A stretch of DNA of 64,000 bases from Streptomyces xanthochromogenes (GTDB lineage: Bacteria; Actinomycetota; Actinomycetes; Streptomycetales; Streptomycetaceae): the NCBI RefSeq assembly GCF_014650455.1, contig NZ_BMUZ01000020.1:24138-88137 (forward strand), written 5' to 3'. Shown one piece after another: positions 15,712 through 24,459 of this stretch. The translations under genes and the position numbers were made by a program. Under the pieces are notes generated by a model. That model saw only the letters and a list, made by a program, of their open reading frames with translations, was not told the DNA's origin and made no database searches. The first letter of the stretch is position 1; the number at the start of each line of letters is the position of its first letter.

Positions 15712-16092
15712 TCAGGCCGAGGCGGTGCTGCCCGCCGTCGCCGAGGCGTCGGCCGCCCCGTCCTGAGCCGGGATCGTGCCCGCCGGCGAGGAGCCCTCGG
15801 AGGCCGCCGTGGACGACTGGCCGTCGGTCTTCTTCGCCGACGACCGCGACCGCTTCGGGCGGGTCCGCGGTCGCTTCACGGGCTCGTCCGCACCGAGGTT
15901 CGTCAGTTCCTCCGTCGTCCAGCCCGCAGCTTCGGCGTCGACGTACGCCTGGCCGTACGGCTCGTCGAGTTCGGCGAGCTGCTCCAGGAGGCCGCTCCGC
16001 TTGGCCAGGACCTCAACCAGGGGGCCCGCAGCGGCCATCCGGCGTTCCTGGACTTCCCTCATCTTCTGCAAGATCTCATCAGCGCTTGGCAT
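15712..16092 (-). CDS. hypothetical helical/basic protein (126 aa)
   Basis: Starts at ATG 16092 on the minus strand. The first 70 residues form a likely coiled coil (EILQKMREVQERRMAAAG, LLEQLAELDEPYGQAYVDAEAAGWT). A basic stretch (RPRTRPKRSRSSAKK) and a Ser/Ala tail follow. It diverges from the mobilisation genes across a 245-bp gap that may hold oriT, so a relaxosome or DNA-binding role is possible. This is inferred from position. Confidence 0.7.
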   Translation of the reverse strand: MPSADEILQKMREVQERRMAAAGPLVEVLAKRSGLLEQLAELDEPYGQAYVDAEAAGWTTEELTNLGADEPVKRPRTRPKRSRSSAKKTDGQSSTAASEGSSPAGTIPAQDGAADASATAGSTASA

Positions 16093-16109
16093 GCGGTGAT
16101 CGTAGCGTC

Positions 16110-16330
16110 CATCATTCCGGCACCCACCTCGATGTCTGGGTGGAATGCCGCAGGCGGTAAAGGAACTGACAGCACGGCATGTACGGGCCGCGCCTTACGG
16201 GAGGCAGTAACCACAGGCAGCGAGTTGTAGGTTACTGGGCCCAGTAACCGGATATCGCTGGCCGGTCTGCACTAGGTTGGCCGTCATCGATCTTGGTCCA
16301 GGGATGGACCGGGAGGGGTAGGAGAGGGGG
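16110..16330 (+). other. candidate oriT / mobilisation promoter region
   Basis: A gene-free gap just before mobC and the relaxase, where oriT usually lies. It contains the 20-bp perfect palindrome GGTTACTGGGCCCAGTAACC (16230-16249), a further CAGTAACC half-site at 16205-16212, and an imperfect inverted repeat around CACCCA...TGGGTG (near 16120-16143). No nic consensus can be assigned by eye. Part of it may instead be an operator for the transfer genes. Confidence 0.45.
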
Positions 16331-16337
16331 CGCCAGC

Positions 16338-16772
16338 GTGGACGAGTCGTCGGCGGATGAGGAAGCGTCGCGTCCTCCGCTACGACGACGTGGGCGCGAA
16401 CCGGGCGGGGCCCGGTCGCACCGCTTCAAGGTCTCCTTCAACGACGCCGAACTGGCGATCGTGCAGGAGGCAGCCGACCGAGAGAACCAGGCACTCGCGT
16501 CATGGGTCGGCCAGGCGTCGCTGGCCGTCGCCACGGAACAGGTGGTGCCCGTCTCGGCGGACTCCAAGGTGGTCTTGCAGGAACTCATTCGGCAGCGCGC
16601 GCAGCTGCGCCGTGTCGGCAACAACCTCAACCAGGTGGCCCATGTGCTGAACGCCGAGGGCGAGGTGACCAACGCTCAGATCAGGGCCGTACTGGCACTG
16701 GTTCAGGAGACCGTCCGGCACGTCGACGAGGCCACCCTCCAGGTGATGAGAGAGCGGCGGGCGCGCTCATGA
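16338..16772 (+). CDS. mobC: MobC-like relaxosome accessory protein
   Basis: A 144-aa protein from GTG 16338; GGAGAGG at 16321-16327 gives the spacing. The N-terminal part is a ribbon-helix-helix-like DNA-binding region (RFKVSFNDAELAIVQEAADREN). Residues 91-99 carry RRVGNNLNQ, the signature of MobC-type proteins that assist relaxase at oriT. Its stop overlaps the ATG of the relaxase (ATGA), so they are coupled. Confidence 0.85.
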   Translation: MDESSADEEASRPPLRRRGREPGGARSHRFKVSFNDAELAIVQEAADRENQALASWVGQASLAVATEQVVPVSADSKVVLQELIRQRAQLRRVGNNLNQVAHVLNAEGEVTNAQIRAVLALVQETVRHVDEATLQVMRERRARS

Positions 16773-18538
16773 TCCCGAAGGAAGCGGAGCCCGGCGACGA
16801 CACCGCCGGACTGCTCTACTACCTGTACGGGCCGGGCAAGCGAGACGAACACGTGGACCCGCACATGGTCGCCGCGTGGGACCCCTTCGTACCCGATCCG
16901 GTGAAGTCGGAGGACTTCTCGATCGCCGATCTCGCGATGCTGCTGGACGCACCCGTACGCGCCCTGACGGGCAGGAAGCCGCCGTTGCACGTCTTCCATG
17001 TGGCGGTGCGCAACCCACCGGAGGACAGACTCCTCACTGACGAGGAATGGGCCCGGGTGGCGCGCGAGATGATGCACGCCGCGGGCATCGCTCCACATAC
17101 CGACGACCAGGGGTGCCGGTGGGTGGCCGTGCGCCACGCCGACGACCACATTCACATCGTGGCGACCCGTGCCCGCGAGGACGACCGTCAGCCGGACACG
17201 AGCTGGAGCAAGCTCCGGATGCAGGAAGCAGCGCGCGGGTTCGAGATCGAGTTCGGTCTGCGCCGTCTGGCTCACGCCGACGGAACCGCGCGCAGGTGGT
17301 CGAAGACCGGAGAGGCCGACAAGGCAACGCGCCGGGGACTGTCCGAACCGGTCCGTGAGACGCTCCAGCGCACTGTGCGCGAGGCGGCGGCCGCGGCCGT
17401 CAGCGACGCCGACTTCTTCGCCCGGCTCGCCGCGGCCGGGCTCCGCGTGAAGCAGCGGATCGCCCCGGACGGCAACACGACCGGCTACTCCGTGGCGCTG
17501 CCCGGAGACCGCGACAGCGGACAGAAGCCGGTGTTCTTCCCGGGCACGAAGCTTGCCCCGGACCTGTCGCTGCCACGCGTACGTGAACGCTGGAGTGGAC
17601 CGCCGGTGAACCCCGCGGCGACGCCGGCGGATGCGTGGCGTGCGGCGGCGGCCAAGGTCCGCGCGGCCGCCGACCAGCTCGGGGCCGGGGGACTGCACGA
17701 GGGTGCCGGAGACGTGGCCGCGCTCGGGGATCTGATCGTGACGGCCGCCGTTGTCTCCCCGTACCTGGTGCGCAGTCAGATGCGGACTGCCGCCTACGAG
17801 TACGAGCGGGCATCCCGTGCCCCGGCTGCCCGCCAGATGGAGGGTCAGGCACGCCAGTTGTACCGGGAGTCGAACCAGGTCCTCGCTCGGTCTGTGTCGG
17901 CCGTTGGCCGCAACGACACGGTCGCCGCCCTCGGTCTGCTGCTCGCCCTGGTGACCGCGGTGGAGGCCTCCCGGCGCTGGCACCAGGCGCAGGAGCACCG
18001 CATCCAGGCGGAGGCCGCCGGACGGGCCGGACGACTGCTGCACGAGGCCGTCGAGGTGACCGTCGGCGTCAACGCGGCACGCGAGTACAAGCCCCGGGCC
18101 AAACGCACCGCACCCCGGGCAGGAACCGGACGGCGCGCGGTCACGGCGCCGGGCACCCGGCCGATGGTCGGCACGGTCCAGGAGGCCATCCCCGACCATG
18201 CGCAGGCGGTCCTGGCCGATCCGGCGTGGCCCGCCCTGAGAGCCCGTCTGGTCGAGGTCGAGGTGGCGGGCGACGATCCGGGCGACGTCCTGGCAACGGT
18301 CGCGGCCCGCAGGGAATTGAACTCAGCGGACTCGGTCGCCGAAGTGCTTGTATGGCGCCTGGACGGATGGCAGCGGCAGCGCAGCTCGGCGGCCGCCGCC
18401 TCCGGCAGCGGCACGACTGCCGCGCCCGCCGGCGGCCCCGGGCGAGGCGCCCCGGCCCGCAAGCAGGGGGCGCCGTCGCCGACACGGCGGCCGCCCGGCG
18501 AGGAGCAGCAGCGCAAGGGCCCGAAGCGGGGCCGCTAA
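16769..18538 (+). CDS. HUH relaxase / mobilisation nuclease
   Basis: A 589-aa protein from ATG 16769. The N-terminus has clustered tyrosines (Y17, Y18, Y20 in LLYYLYGPGKRDEH), candidates for the nucleophile. H123-x-D-D-H127-x-H129 is the three-histidine metal site of relaxases. These enzymes nick at oriT, stay bound to the 5' end and lead the strand into the secretion channel. The C-terminal 250 residues are helical and alanine-rich, with one copy of the WPxL repeat (DPAWPALRARLVEVE..G....VLATV) also found in the next gene. It ends in a basic tail. MOBP-like class by overall features. Confidence 0.88.
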   Translation: MIPKEAEPGDDTAGLLYYLYGPGKRDEHVDPHMVAAWDPFVPDPVKSEDFSIADLAMLLDAPVRALTGRKPPLHVFHVAVRNPPEDRLLTDEEWARVAREMMHAAGIAPHTDDQGCRWVAVRHADDHIHIVATRAREDDRQPDTSWSKLRMQEAARGFEIEFGLRRLAHADGTARRWSKTGEADKATRRGLSEPVRETLQRTVREAAAAAVSDADFFARLAAAGLRVKQRIAPDGNTTGYSVALPGDRDSGQKPVFFPGTKLAPDLSLPRVRERWSGPPVNPAATPADAWRAAAAKVRAAADQLGAGGLHEGAGDVAALGDLIVTAAVVSPYLVRSQMRTAAYEYERASRAPAARQMEGQARQLYRESNQVLARSVSAVGRNDTVAALGLLLALVTAVEASRRWHQAQEHRIQAEAAGRAGRLLHEAVEVTVGVNAAREYKPRAKRTAPRAGTGRRAVTAPGTRPMVGTVQEAIPDHAQAVLADPAWPALRARLVEVEVAGDDPGDVLATVAARRELNSADSVAEVLVWRLDGWQRQRSSAAAASGSGTTAAPAGGPGRGAPARKQGAPSPTRRPPGEEQQRKGPKRGR

Positions 18539-18555
18539 CGAGGGGAGAGCGCGAG

Positions 18556-19692
18556 ATGACATCACCGGTACCAGAGGAGCAGGCGGGGGAGGCGTTCGCG
18601 GAGTCCGCCGCCGAGGCGGTGCAGACCGCGGTCATGGCAGCGCGTCTGGTCATGGCCATCGCGGACGCCGCGCGGCGCCACCAGCAGCGCAAGCAGAAGG
18701 GGAAGGAGGACGACCTTCCGTCCGCCGAGGAGGCGGTGAACGAGGTCGGCAAGGACGTACGGCGGCTGCTTCCCTCCGACATCTCCACGGCGCTAATGGA
18801 AGAGGCGGACTGGCCGCAGCTCGCGCAGCAGCTGCTCGCCCTGCGCAAGGCGGGCGTCGACCTGGACCAGGTCCTGCCGCGCATCGGCGAGGTCGCGGTG
18901 AACGTGCGCGACCAGGTCGCGGCGAAGGCATCGGAGTCCACCGACCAGTGGGTCCGGGCGGTGCGCGAGACGCTGCCGGCGGGACCCGTGCGCGAGGCGA
19001 TCGTGACCTCACCGGCCTGGCCGGAGATGGCCGCGACGATGTCCCGGCTGGAGGAGAAGGGCGTCAACGTGCGCGAGGTCCTGGCGACCGCGTACAACGA
19101 GGTCCTGGCCGTCGACCAGGCGGTGGCGAAGGGGCTCGGTGCGGCCGCCGAACCTGCAATGAGCCGGGACGCCCAGTTGTCGTACGGGCCGCTGACGACT
19201 GGGCTCGACCTCCCCCGGGATTTCGACCTGGACGACCGCGAGGGAACCCTGTGGAAGCTGGCCATCGACCCCCAGGACAACCAGCGCTACGCCGGGCTTG
19301 TCCGCGAGGCGCTGCCCGGGCGCGAGCGGGAGGCGGACCTTTTGGTGGCGCACCGCGAGTGGCCGCTGGTGGCCAGCCGCATGGCACAGATGGAGAAAGA
19401 GGACAAGCCGGTCGGCGAGCATCTGGCCCGTCTGGCCAAGGACCCGTCGTGGCAGGAAGGCTCCGCTGCTCAGCTCGGGAAGCGCATGGTCAATGCGACG
19501 AGTGAGGCGTTGCAGCGTCCAGTCGGCGATGTGCCGGGCCAGTCGCGGGTGAAGGTGAACACCGCGGCGGCGAGGGCGACATCGCCGAGTGTGGACCCTA
19601 CTAAGGCGGTCAAGGCCGCAGCGCCTGCGGAGGCCGGGGTCGCGCCGCACCGTCAGCCCGTACCCGCCGCGAAGAGTGGCAAGACTCTGTAG
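18556..19692 (+). CDS. relaxase-linked accessory protein with WPxL repeats
   Basis: A 378-aa protein from ATG 18556 (GGGGAGAG upstream). It is mostly helical and highly charged. At least three copies of a roughly 30-residue repeat are visible: ADWPQLAQQLLALRKAG..LDQVLPRI, AWPEMAATMSRLEEKG..VREVLATA, EWPLVASRMAQMEKED..VGEHLARL. A fourth copy lies in the C-terminus of the relaxase. The shared repeat suggests both proteins contact the same partner or each other. No known domain name; transfer role inferred. Confidence 0.75.
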   Translation: MTSPVPEEQAGEAFAESAAEAVQTAVMAARLVMAIADAARRHQQRKQKGKEDDLPSAEEAVNEVGKDVRRLLPSDISTALMEEADWPQLAQQLLALRKAGVDLDQVLPRIGEVAVNVRDQVAAKASESTDQWVRAVRETLPAGPVREAIVTSPAWPEMAATMSRLEEKGVNVREVLATAYNEVLAVDQAVAKGLGAAAEPAMSRDAQLSYGPLTTGLDLPRDFDLDDREGTLWKLAIDPQDNQRYAGLVREALPGREREADLLVAHREWPLVASRMAQMEKEDKPVGEHLARLAKDPSWQEGSAAQLGKRMVNATSEALQRPVGDVPGQSRVKVNTAAARATSPSVDPTKAVKAAAPAEAGVAPHRQPVPAAKSGKTL

Positions 19693-19704
19693 AGCCGTAC
19701 GCAC

Positions 19705-19739
19705 GTGTGCCGCAGACCGAGGCCCGGTCTGCGGCACAC
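19705..19739. terminator. bidirectional terminator
   Basis: GTGTGCCGCAGACCG (19705-19719) pairs perfectly over 15 bp with CGGTCTGCGGCACAC (19725-19739), loop AGGCC. It lies between the convergent stops at 19692 and 19751. Confidence 0.85.
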
Positions 19740-19750
19740 GTTGTTTCGGG

Positions 19751-20800
19751 TCAGGGGCGGGTGGCGCCGTAGTAGTCCCGCTCGGGCATGGCGGATGCCA
19801 TGGGAGCGACTTCCACGTTGCGTCCGGTGCGCGGTGCGGCCACGACCTTGCCGTCTCCGGCGTACATGGCGACGTGGTATATCGACGACCCGTGGGCCCA
19901 GAACAGCAGGTCGCCGGGCTGGAGGTCGCCGCGTGCCACGGGGTGGTTGGAGGTGGCGCCGTACTGCTCGGCTGCGGTGCGCGGCAGGTGGAGGCTTGGC
20001 CAGTAGGCGTACATGACGAGGCTGGAGCAGTCGAAGCCGGAGGTGCTGGACGCTGAGCAGCTGCCGTTGAGGTATCCGTTGGTGCCGTCGCAGAATCCCG
20101 TTGAAGGTCCGTCAGGACCGCCGCCGCCCCACGCGTAGGGGGTGCCGACGCGGGTGAGGGCGCGGCGTACGGCGTCGGGTCCGGATCCGGTTCCGCTGAC
20201 CTGGAGGACGCCGGGGCCCTGGAATTTAGACATTGCGGCGAGGATCTTCTTGACGTAGTCCTGGGTCTCGGCGAAGGGGGGGATGCCGGGCGGGTGGGCG
20301 TGGGTGACGGCGTACCAGCCAGCGTTGTAGCCGGCCAGGGCCAGGGCGCGGACGTCGCCGGGGATGCCGCTGGCCTTGGCGTCGCCGATCAGGGAGCACA
20401 TGAAGCGGCCCTGGGACATGACGGCGTCGCCTATGTCCCAGGGGCTCGTGTCGCCGTTGCCGTCGTCGTCGCGGCCCCAGGTGGCCCAGGTGCCGGGCAT
20501 GAACTGGGCGGGGCCGAGGGCGCCGGTGGAGCTGACGGTGCTGCGGCTGGTGCTGAATCCGGACTCGGCCTCGATCTGCGCGGCGAGCAGGGCGGGCGAT
20601 AACTCGCGGTGGGTACAGGCGGCCGATGCTCTGAGGATCCATGGCCGGAATTCGGCGGGTACCCCGCGCAGTCCGCCTCCGCCGTCCGATATCTCGGCGG
20701 CCCCGGCTTTCGCGATGACGACGACGCCGACGACGAGCATCATGACGAAGGCGCCGAACAGGGCCACCAGGGCAATGCCAGCTTTCACCAGTGTGTTCAC
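19751..20800 (-). CDS. lytic transglycosylase + NlpC/P60 peptidase (conjugation wall hydrolase)
   Basis: A 349-aa protein from GTG 20800. There is a membrane anchor at residues 5-33. A lytic-transglycosylase domain follows (QIEAESGF with catalytic Glu, ALGPAQFMPGTWATWG, ALAGYNAGWYAV). An NlpC/P60 domain closes it: FDCSSLVMYAYW with catalytic Cys, then IYHVAMYAGDGKVV with His. This two-domain enzyme is the actinobacterial and Gram-positive counterpart of VirB1, cutting glycan and peptide to let the channel through the wall. Its start overlaps the XRE gene stop (GTGA). Confidence 0.92.
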   Translation of the reverse strand: MNTLVKAGIALVALFGAFVMMLVVGVVVIAKAGAAEISDGGGGLRGVPAEFRPWILRASAACTHRELSPALLAAQIEAESGFSTSRSTVSSTGALGPAQFMPGTWATWGRDDDGNGDTSPWDIGDAVMSQGRFMCSLIGDAKASGIPGDVRALALAGYNAGWYAVTHAHPPGIPPFAETQDYVKKILAAMSKFQGPGVLQVSGTGSGPDAVRRALTRVGTPYAWGGGGPDGPSTGFCDGTNGYLNGSCSASSTSGFDCSSLVMYAYWPSLHLPRTAAEQYGATSNHPVARGDLQPGDLLFWAHGSSIYHVAMYAGDGKVVAAPRTGRNVEVAPMASAMPERDYYGATRP

Positions 20801-21264
20801 GCGCGTTCCCCCCGCGGGTGTGTGGTGAGCCGCGGTGCGCGGGCGGCTGCTTCCCCGCGTACTAGATCACGGGAGGCGGCGTGGGCGCTCCAGAAATGAG
20901 GCAGCGTCAGGGCGTAGGCGGCGGCCCATTCCAGGGGAAGTTGGACGTGGCCCCCGCGCTCGACCTGCGACACCGTGGTCGGCGAGTGTCCAACGCGCTT
21001 GGCCATCTCCTTCTGTGTGAGCCCGAGCGAACGTCTGATCTCGGCCAGTGATACACCGTCAGGGGGCGGGGCGAGGTGGAGTTCATGCCGGGGGACGCCC
21101 AGTGCTTTCGCGAGGGCGCGCACCACCCGTTCGCGGGGCTGGCGCAGTCCTGTTTCTGCTGCTCGCAGGGTGCTGCGGGAGATGTTCGCGGCGGCGGCCA
21201 GGCCCCGGATGGTGTGGCCGGAAGCGATGCGCAGCGCGGCCGCTCGTTTCCCGTTGAACAACAT
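20797..21264 (-). CDS. tandem XRE-type HTH regulator
   Basis: A 155-aa protein. ATG 21264, preceded by GGGGGACGAG, is chosen over the longer open frame. It has two Cro/C1-type helix-turn-helix domains, residues 5-60 (TIRGLAAAANISRSTLRAAE) and 72-125 (GLTQKEMAKRVGHSPTTVSQVE). It is coupled to the wall-hydrolase gene and divergent from the T4SS operon, so it probably controls the shared 126-bp promoter region. That is inference from position. Confidence 0.88.
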   Translation of the reverse strand: MLFNGKRAAALRIASGHTIRGLAAAANISRSTLRAAETGLRQPRERVVRALAKALGVPRHELHLAPPPDGVSLAEIRRSLGLTQKEMAKRVGHSPTTVSQVERGGHVQLPLEWAAAYALTLPHFWSAHAASRDLVRGEAAARAPRLTTHPRGERA

Positions 21265-21390
21265 TTGGACTCGTCCCCCGTGACGCAATGAAACCCGGGC
21301 AGCTTTGCTGCGCAAATCACGCTAGCCTCTGGAGTCCCGCAAACCCAAGATCAGGGGACGCAAATAGAGTCAAACAGGGGGGACTTGGGT
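21265..21390. promoter_or_regulatory. divergent promoter region of the transfer operons
   Basis: This gap separates the XRE gene (minus) from the T4SS operon (plus). It contains three CGCAAA direct repeats at 21311, 21338 and 21359 and a TAGCCT hexamer at about 21323 resembling streptomycete -10 boxes. The repeats are candidate sites for the XRE protein. Confidence 0.4.
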
Positions 21391-21876
21391 GTGAGTGCTC
21401 AAGCGGTATCGGCAATTCCGGGTAACGGGACCCCTATTGGGCCGCAGTACGCACTGATTCCCGTGCACGGCTACGGCATTGCTGTCGCGACGGTGATGCG
21501 CATGCTGGACGGCGAGGGCGGCGGGACGCGCGCGCGTCTCCTCCAGCCCGGCGGTCAGGTGCCGTACGGGGCGATGCCGGTCCTGCTCGCCGAGACGACG
21601 GTCTACGGCGCGGTGTGCGTCGAGACGGTGCTGCGGGGCTGGAGCAGCCAGCTGCCGCGCCCCTGGCTCGTGTGGATCGCCGATGCCCCGGCCCGGCCGG
21701 TACCGGCCGCGCGCTACCGCATCCGGGCCCTCCAGGCGCGATTGGCGGGGGTGGCCACGGTGCCGTACCTGCCGGTGCTGCGCACCGTCGAGGACGCCGC
21801 GCAGGCCCTGGAATACAAGGACGTCAGATCCGCCGGCGACAGGCTGCGGCGGCAGATGGAAGGGAACAGCAAGTGA
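21391..21876 (+). CDS. T4SS operon first gene, unknown (161 aa)
   Basis: GTG 21391 follows GGGGGGA at 21377-21383. Soluble, alpha/beta (YALIPVHGYGIAVATVMRML; VLRGWSSQLPRPWLVWIADAP), without signal peptide or membrane span. It is the promoter-proximal gene of the transfer operon, and its stop overlaps the next start (GTGA). No family recognised. A cytoplasmic assembly or regulatory role is possible. Confidence 0.7.
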   Translation: MSAQAVSAIPGNGTPIGPQYALIPVHGYGIAVATVMRMLDGEGGGTRARLLQPGGQVPYGAMPVLLAETTVYGAVCVETVLRGWSSQLPRPWLVWIADAPARPVPAARYRIRALQARLAGVATVPYLPVLRTVEDAAQALEYKDVRSAGDRLRRQMEGNSK

Positions 21877-22160
21877 GCAGCAGAGTGATGTGGGCGCTGG
21901 CCGACGGGCTCCTCCCGGCGGCGAAGCCGACGAAGATCAAGGGCCTGGACGGGCCGGTGAGCGAGCTGTTCGGCTACGGGCTGTGGCTGGTGCTGCTCGC
22001 CGGGGCCGGTGCCGTCATCTTCGGGATCTTCAAGCTCGCCACGTCGGACAAGTCGAGGAATGGCGGCGGCAGCGAGCCCTTCAAGTGGATGGGCGGCGGC
22101 GTCGCAGCCTGCCTGCTGTCGGGGGCAGTGATCACCATTCTCAACGGGATCGTGGGGTAG
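21873..22160 (+). CDS. small membrane protein, pilin/VirB2-like
   Basis: A 95-aa protein from GTG 21873, overlapping the previous stop. Two membrane helices (about residues 35-56 and 72-93) are separated by a short basic/glycine loop (SDKSRNGGGSEPFKWMGGG). Small two-span proteins at this place in T4SS operons often correspond to VirB2/TrbC pilin-like subunits. Assigned by topology and position only. Confidence 0.6.
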   Translation: MSSRVMWALADGLLPAAKPTKIKGLDGPVSELFGYGLWLVLLAGAGAVIFGIFKLATSDKSRNGGGSEPFKWMGGGVAACLLSGAVITILNGIVG

Positions 22161-22162
22161 TC

Positions 22163-22969
22163 ATGGCGCACAGGGGGTCGCTGAACAGCAAGGGTGTCTG
22201 GGCTGCGGGCGGTGTGGCCGTCGCCGTCCTGGCCCTGACCGCAGTGGCGATGTTCAACGGAAGTGACGGCGGGGGGGATGACGGGGCGGCCGGCAAGAAG
22301 GCGTCGGCGAGCGCGGGCAGGACTGCCTCGGGTGCGCCGGCGCCGACCTACACGATGCCGGACAACTGGACCGAACCGGCGAAGTGGGCTGCGCTTCCGC
22401 GGGGGGAGCGCAGCGACAAGTACGGCAGCCAGGTCGGGTTTCCGCACACCGCCGAGGGCGCCATGGGTCTGGCGCTGGCCGCCAACTCCACCGCGGTGCA
22501 GGCCGGAGGCCGCAGCGCAGTGGACGAGCGGCTGCGCACGTACAACTCCTACCTGGCGACGGCCGACCGCAGCACGCAGGCCGCCAAGGCAGTCGAGCTG
22601 GGCGGCATCGACGTCGACAAGGACTTTCACCAGCAGGCGGGCGTGACCCCTGAGCAGGACCTGCCGTCGGGCGCGTACATGCGGAACACACCAGTCGGCT
22701 ACAAGGTGATCAAGGCCGCGCCGGACGAGGTCAGTGCGTGGCTGCTGGCCCGCGTGTCGACGAAGACGGCGGAGACGGCGAAGGAGTCCGTCACCTACAC
22801 CGTCACCGTGGTCGGCGTGCGCTGGGAGGCGGGCGACTGGAAGCTGTCGGTGGAGACCACGGCGAAGGCGCAGGACCAGGCGCAGGGCCAGGCGGCGCCC
22901 GAGGCCGTGGCGCCCGGCGACGCGGCCTTCAACGCGGCGGGGTGGACCGCGATCCGGGAGGCGTCGTGA
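22163..22969 (+). CDS. VirB8/TcpC-like membrane-anchored transfer protein
   Basis: A 268-aa protein from ATG 22163. There is one N-terminal membrane helix (about 12-31), a Gly/Ala/Ser linker, then an extracytoplasmic domain of about 200 residues. The C-terminal strands (VTYTVTVVGVRWEAGDWKLSVET) fit an NTF2-like fold as in VirB8 and TcpC. Such proteins form the bitopic scaffold of the channel. The stop overlaps the next GTG. Family assignment rests on topology, fold pattern and order. Confidence 0.6.
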   Translation: MAHRGSLNSKGVWAAGGVAVAVLALTAVAMFNGSDGGGDDGAAGKKASASAGRTASGAPAPTYTMPDNWTEPAKWAALPRGERSDKYGSQVGFPHTAEGAMGLALAANSTAVQAGGRSAVDERLRTYNSYLATADRSTQAAKAVELGGIDVDKDFHQQAGVTPEQDLPSGAYMRNTPVGYKVIKAAPDEVSAWLLARVSTKTAETAKESVTYTVTVVGVRWEAGDWKLSVETTAKAQDQAQGQAAPEAVAPGDAAFNAAGWTAIREAS

Positions 22970-24459
22970 GACGCCGGATCGTGGCACTGCTCCTGGCTGT
23001 GGTGGCGGTGTGCGGGCTGGCACTGGCTGCGCCGGCACCGGCGGCGGCAGACGGCCCGGGCGGCCTCGTCGGCAAGGGCATCGAGCTGGAGTGCCGCGTC
23101 AGCACCGGCATGCTCGGTGACCTTCTCAGGGCCACCAAGGTCGTGAAGGGGGATATGTGCCACAACGTCGGCGTGGCGGTCGAGAAGAAGGTCAACAAGG
23201 CCTGGAAATCGGTATGGGACAGCGCGCTCGGTCCCATCATCACGTCGGCTGCGGATTTCGCCAGAAGCGCGCTGAAGAAGGCTTTGACGATCGCTCTGAT
23301 GGGGCCGTCGCTGAACCTGAACGCCACCGGACTGTGGAGCGGTGATGCCACGCTTGCGGGGATGCTGACGTGGCTGGGTCTGGTGATCGCCACGTTCGGC
23401 CTGATGTGGCAGATCGGGAAGATGGCCGTCACGGGCCAGCTCAGGCACGCGGGCAGGGCGGCCAGCGGATGGGTCGAGAACGTCGTGATTTCGGCGCTCG
23501 GTGTCGGCCTGGTCGCTCTCCTGCTGTCGGCCGGAGACGCCCTCACGAGAGGGCTCGTGAACGGGACGTTCGACACCGACAATGACGCCCTGAAGCGCAT
23601 TGTGGCCGTGATGGTCCCGGCCACCGTAGCCAACCCGATCACCCTGCTGGGCGTTGCCCTGGTCGTCCTGCTGGTCGGCGGCATCCAGCTCGTGATGATT
23701 TTTCTCCGGCAGAGCGCCATCCCCATCCAGTGCCTGCTCCTGCCGGTGGCGGGGGCCGGGCGGGTCGGAGGAGACGCCACGCGCCAGTGGGCACCGAAGC
23801 TGATCACCTCGATCTGCATGGTGATCTTCTACAAGCCGATCCTGGCCGTGATCATTTGCGTGGGTTTCGTCGAGTTCGGCAGCTCCACGACGCCCATGGA
23901 GTGGCTGCGCGGGTGCGCCACGCTGGTCCTGGCGGTACTGGCACCGGGACCGCTGATGAAGATCTTCGCGCCGTTCGGGCAGGCCGTGGGCGGCGGCATG
24001 GCCGGCGGCGGCGCCGTCGGCGCGCTCGGCGGTGCCGTCGGATACCTGTCGGGCAAGGCCGACAAGGGATCCGAGGAAGCCGGTGGCGGCGGCGGGGGCG
24101 GTTCCGACGACGGGCCACCCGACGCCATTCGTCACGCTCAAATGGTCTCCCAGACGATGGGCAAGCAGGGCGGAGAGGGCGCGGACGGCGGCCGCGGACA
24201 GGACGTGCAGCAGCACGCCTCCCGTGCGGACGCCAACACGGCGCAGCTCGCCGACGTGCCCGCCCAGGCCGGGCCCGAAGCAGCCGCCGGAGGAGCGGGT
24301 GGCCAGGGCGCCGGAGCAGCAGCAGGCGGAAGCACAGGCGCAGCGGCCGCCGGTCCGGCCGCAGCCGCTGTCGTCGCCATCAAGGTCATCGACGGCGTCA
24401 ACCAAGCCGTCCAGGACAGCGCCGCAGAGATCGGCAACGGGGGGAATGAGCAGCCGTGA
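22966..24459 (+). CDS. VirB6/TrbL-like polytopic channel protein
   Basis: A 497-aa protein from GTG 22966. A signal peptide (1-28, ending APAPAAA) is followed by an extracytoplasmic segment with two Cys. Five to six membrane helices lie at about 131-150, 172-190, 211-247, 280-303 and 316-335. A long Gly/Ala-rich C-terminal tail follows. This is the usual layout of VirB6/TrbL inner-membrane channel components. It is coupled on both sides in the operon. Confidence 0.72.
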   Translation: MRRRIVALLLAVVAVCGLALAAPAPAAADGPGGLVGKGIELECRVSTGMLGDLLRATKVVKGDMCHNVGVAVEKKVNKAWKSVWDSALGPIITSAADFARSALKKALTIALMGPSLNLNATGLWSGDATLAGMLTWLGLVIATFGLMWQIGKMAVTGQLRHAGRAASGWVENVVISALGVGLVALLLSAGDALTRGLVNGTFDTDNDALKRIVAVMVPATVANPITLLGVALVVLLVGGIQLVMIFLRQSAIPIQCLLLPVAGAGRVGGDATRQWAPKLITSICMVIFYKPILAVIICVGFVEFGSSTTPMEWLRGCATLVLAVLAPGPLMKIFAPFGQAVGGGMAGGGAVGALGGAVGYLSGKADKGSEEAGGGGGGGSDDGPPDAIRHAQMVSQTMGKQGGEGADGGRGQDVQQHASRADANTAQLADVPAQAGPEAAAGGAGGQGAGAAAGGSTGAAAAGPAAAAVVAIKVIDGVNQAVQDSAAEIGNGGNEQP

